In this document: piece after piece, positions 42,001-45,000 of the stretch
How the letters are laid out: every line of letters begins with the position of its first letter
Numbering within the stretch: the first letter of the stretch is position 1
From: Hymenolepis diminuta
Taxonomy: Eukaryota > Platyhelminthes > Cestoda > Cyclophyllidea > Hymenolepididae
Length of the DNA: 64,000 nucleotides
Reading direction: 5' to 3'
Assembly: GCA_900708905.1 (NCBI GenBank)
Contig: CAADRB010000020.1
Coordinates: 1,072,626-1,136,625, forward strand
The notes under the pieces: generated by a model
The model's database searches: none
Told to the model about the DNA's origin: nothing
The model's input: only the letters and a program-made list of their open reading frames with translations
Program-made: the position numbers and the translations under genes

Positions 42001-45000
42001 ACTGTTCTTTGATCTCCACCCTAATAGTGTACGAGTTGGATTTGTAATTTTTTATTTCAAAATTTCAATATTACTTTTTAATTATGCTCTTTTCGAACTA
42101 ATTTGTGCACGTTGTTTCTTCTTTTATTAAGATTCATTGCCTTGATGACCAAACGATGAATCATTGCCTCCAACTCGGTTCAATGTATGAGGAGTGGGAC
42201 GAGTCTATTAGACGTCTTTCGGTGGTCAGTGTGTCCCCTTACTACTTAGTTCATTTATAAATAGCATATCTGAAGGCGTGACTCTTTGTTCCATTTGTAG
42301 ACATGCGCTCCTGTAGATGCACCAGATTGGAAGCAGGTTTGTTTTTCGATAAGTTGTATTCATAGAAAAGGCTGAATTTTGCCCTTAAATTAGGTTATTC
42401 ATATTTAAGTTTATTTTACAAGAAGGCTCTTTGCGTAGATTACATTGTTATATTACTATTCATTATTCTTCCATCACATTTTTTGTTTAAATTTNNNNNN
42501 NNNNNNNNNNNNNNNNNNNNNNNNNNNNNNNNNNNNCCCCGTCGTAAATTGAGTTAGATTTATATATTGTAATTTTTCTCTTGCAGCATGAGCGTATATG
42601 TCGAGATCTCCAGACTGTGTTGCAGCGTCTAGTCAACTTCTTTTCGTGGTCGGCTGATATCCTCTATAAAGTTAAAAACAGTCTCCTTCTTAAAGGAATA
42701 ACCGATTTCTCTCATAATCTCATTGAACCTCTTTTCAATCAAATGCGTCCGTATCTCCTTTCCTCACCGTCCAAATCCCATTCGGTAGGCCCCAAATAAC
42801 TGTCGATTAGCTGCTAATACATATAATAATTGAGATAGTATAACTCCTTCCGAGAAATTAGATCACACTAATTTGATATTTGTAACGCGTACCACGAAAG
42901 ACCCGGATACAACTAACCTTAGTATATCCGGTTAAATTACAGTCCTATGGAGGGGCAAGTATGGGATCAATAAAGACTTCAATAGGGGTTAGAATTTCAG
43001 CCTGGTCCAGAATCTAGGTGTCTGCGCATCCAAATGTTCATTAATAAATAACCCTATTGGTCGAAACTAACAAACAGAGTTAGTGGAATGCATCCTGACT
43101 CAGTCCAAAATGAACACTAGAAGTCAATTTTCTTTGATTCCCTCAAGTCTTGATTAATTTATCCTTTTCATATCTCATCAAATTCATTCAACCTGGTTTT
43201 CATTGTATTCTTGAGTGGAATTTTAATGTTAACTGAGGTTTTGTCTTTTGGAGTTTTGAAACGTTTCATCAGGTTTCTTCAAAAGCGTCGATTCGCTGCG
43301 TATAGTACAATTTTTTGTCTGTTATTTCAAGGCACTGATTTTGAATTTTTACTATCTACAAGTCCATATCCCAGCCAAGGTGAAGAAAAGCACAAGTTCT
43401 CGTTGGTATGACGAAAGTTTGTTATTGTAATTCAACTCGAACTATGCCTAATGTGGCGTAATTCATCATGATTCATACAACGGATAAGCGTTATTTTCAA
43501 TAATAACGGGAAGAAAATGTTGAATAAACATTAATTTCGACAAAAGAAAATAGTTGAAAATTATTCACAATTATATTTTTTTCTTGACAGCAATCTCGCC
43601 ATGTTTTTTAATAGTGTATCTTCTCGTATTATTTATTAGGGCTTTGGATTTGTTAACTTGAGCTGTATGTTACAATAAGAATAGTGTATTTTGCCTTAAA
43701 TCTAGGACACAGAATACGTCCTGGAAACTACCATTTGGTTATGAGTCAAAACTGGGCTGAACGAATCACCATCACAGAGCCCCCCCTTTTATTTTAATTG
43801 AATAGACGTATTCAGTTACCCTCAAGTCTTTTGACTTAGGGTATAATGGACTTGCAATTTAGTGGCATGGGGTGGTTGGTTGTGCAACTATCCCGGTTTT
43901 ACGGTTAGTAATCTAATACTAACAACATTCTCGAAGCAGTAGAAAGGTCTAATTTTATGCCGCTACAAACTGACGTTATTGAAAAATGAATTAACGAAAT
44001 TCCTAATTAATCCCGTCTTCTTATTTTAAGCCGCAACTGCATTCTCCTCCATTTAAAGTTGACCGTTTTCTTACTAGTGACAACATGGTACGACATTTGA
44101 TCCAAATTTATTAGACATATCATATTTCTCCACTGTTATATAATACCTTGTCCAACGAGCCTCTGAGTTGCTTTTTCTCGATACTTACAAATGGGTCATA
44201 ATTCCAAACCCGCTGTAGATATAATTCTCCCTGATTTAATCTTAAGCAAAAAGTGATATCGCAGATCACTTCGATAAAAAACTCATTTCTTATGCCCTAT
44301 TAACCAGTCTGGTTGACCTTTAATGTAGTGGGAACTACGTAGAAAGACCCCGAAGATCCCAGAAAAAACACGCCTTGACTAGATCACATCTTAGTAAATT
44401 ATGCCGGTTACCACAATTGTGAAAAAACAAGATACACTTGATGATAGAGGAGGTCAATCATACTCAATGGGTTTTATCATTTTTTGAGAATGAAAATTTA
44501 TCTAGCTTACAATTATTTGGAACCTCTGGCAAAAGGGTTGAAAGAGTTTATAATACCTGTGTATCCTGATTCATAAGTGCTCTCAATCTCGCTTTGTCGC
44601 ACACTTTCTAACGCACACCTAATTGTTATCACGAAATTGAACAATCTCTTTAAATGTGCTTGATTTTTCCTTTTATCATAAGACCATTTTCACGCACCCA
44701 ATTCAGATGTTTAACCGACTCTTATTCTTACTTCTCTCGCACTCTCTTTATCTTTTCATGCAACAATGTCAGTCTTAACCTTCGGTCTTGGGATTTATGA
44801 AAGATTGGCGCTTCTTTTTGCTCTCTAAGACCAGTAGATTTTAAGGGGTTCATCCCAGTTAGATTATAAAAGTAGCTTTAGTAGGGGAAGTGAAACTTTA
44901 ATTACTGACGAGCAGGAGGGCCGAAATTTGCATTACTGGTCTGGGACAGGAATAATTCTTCTGGAACTCAGTTCTCTCTCACACACACACACACCATCGT

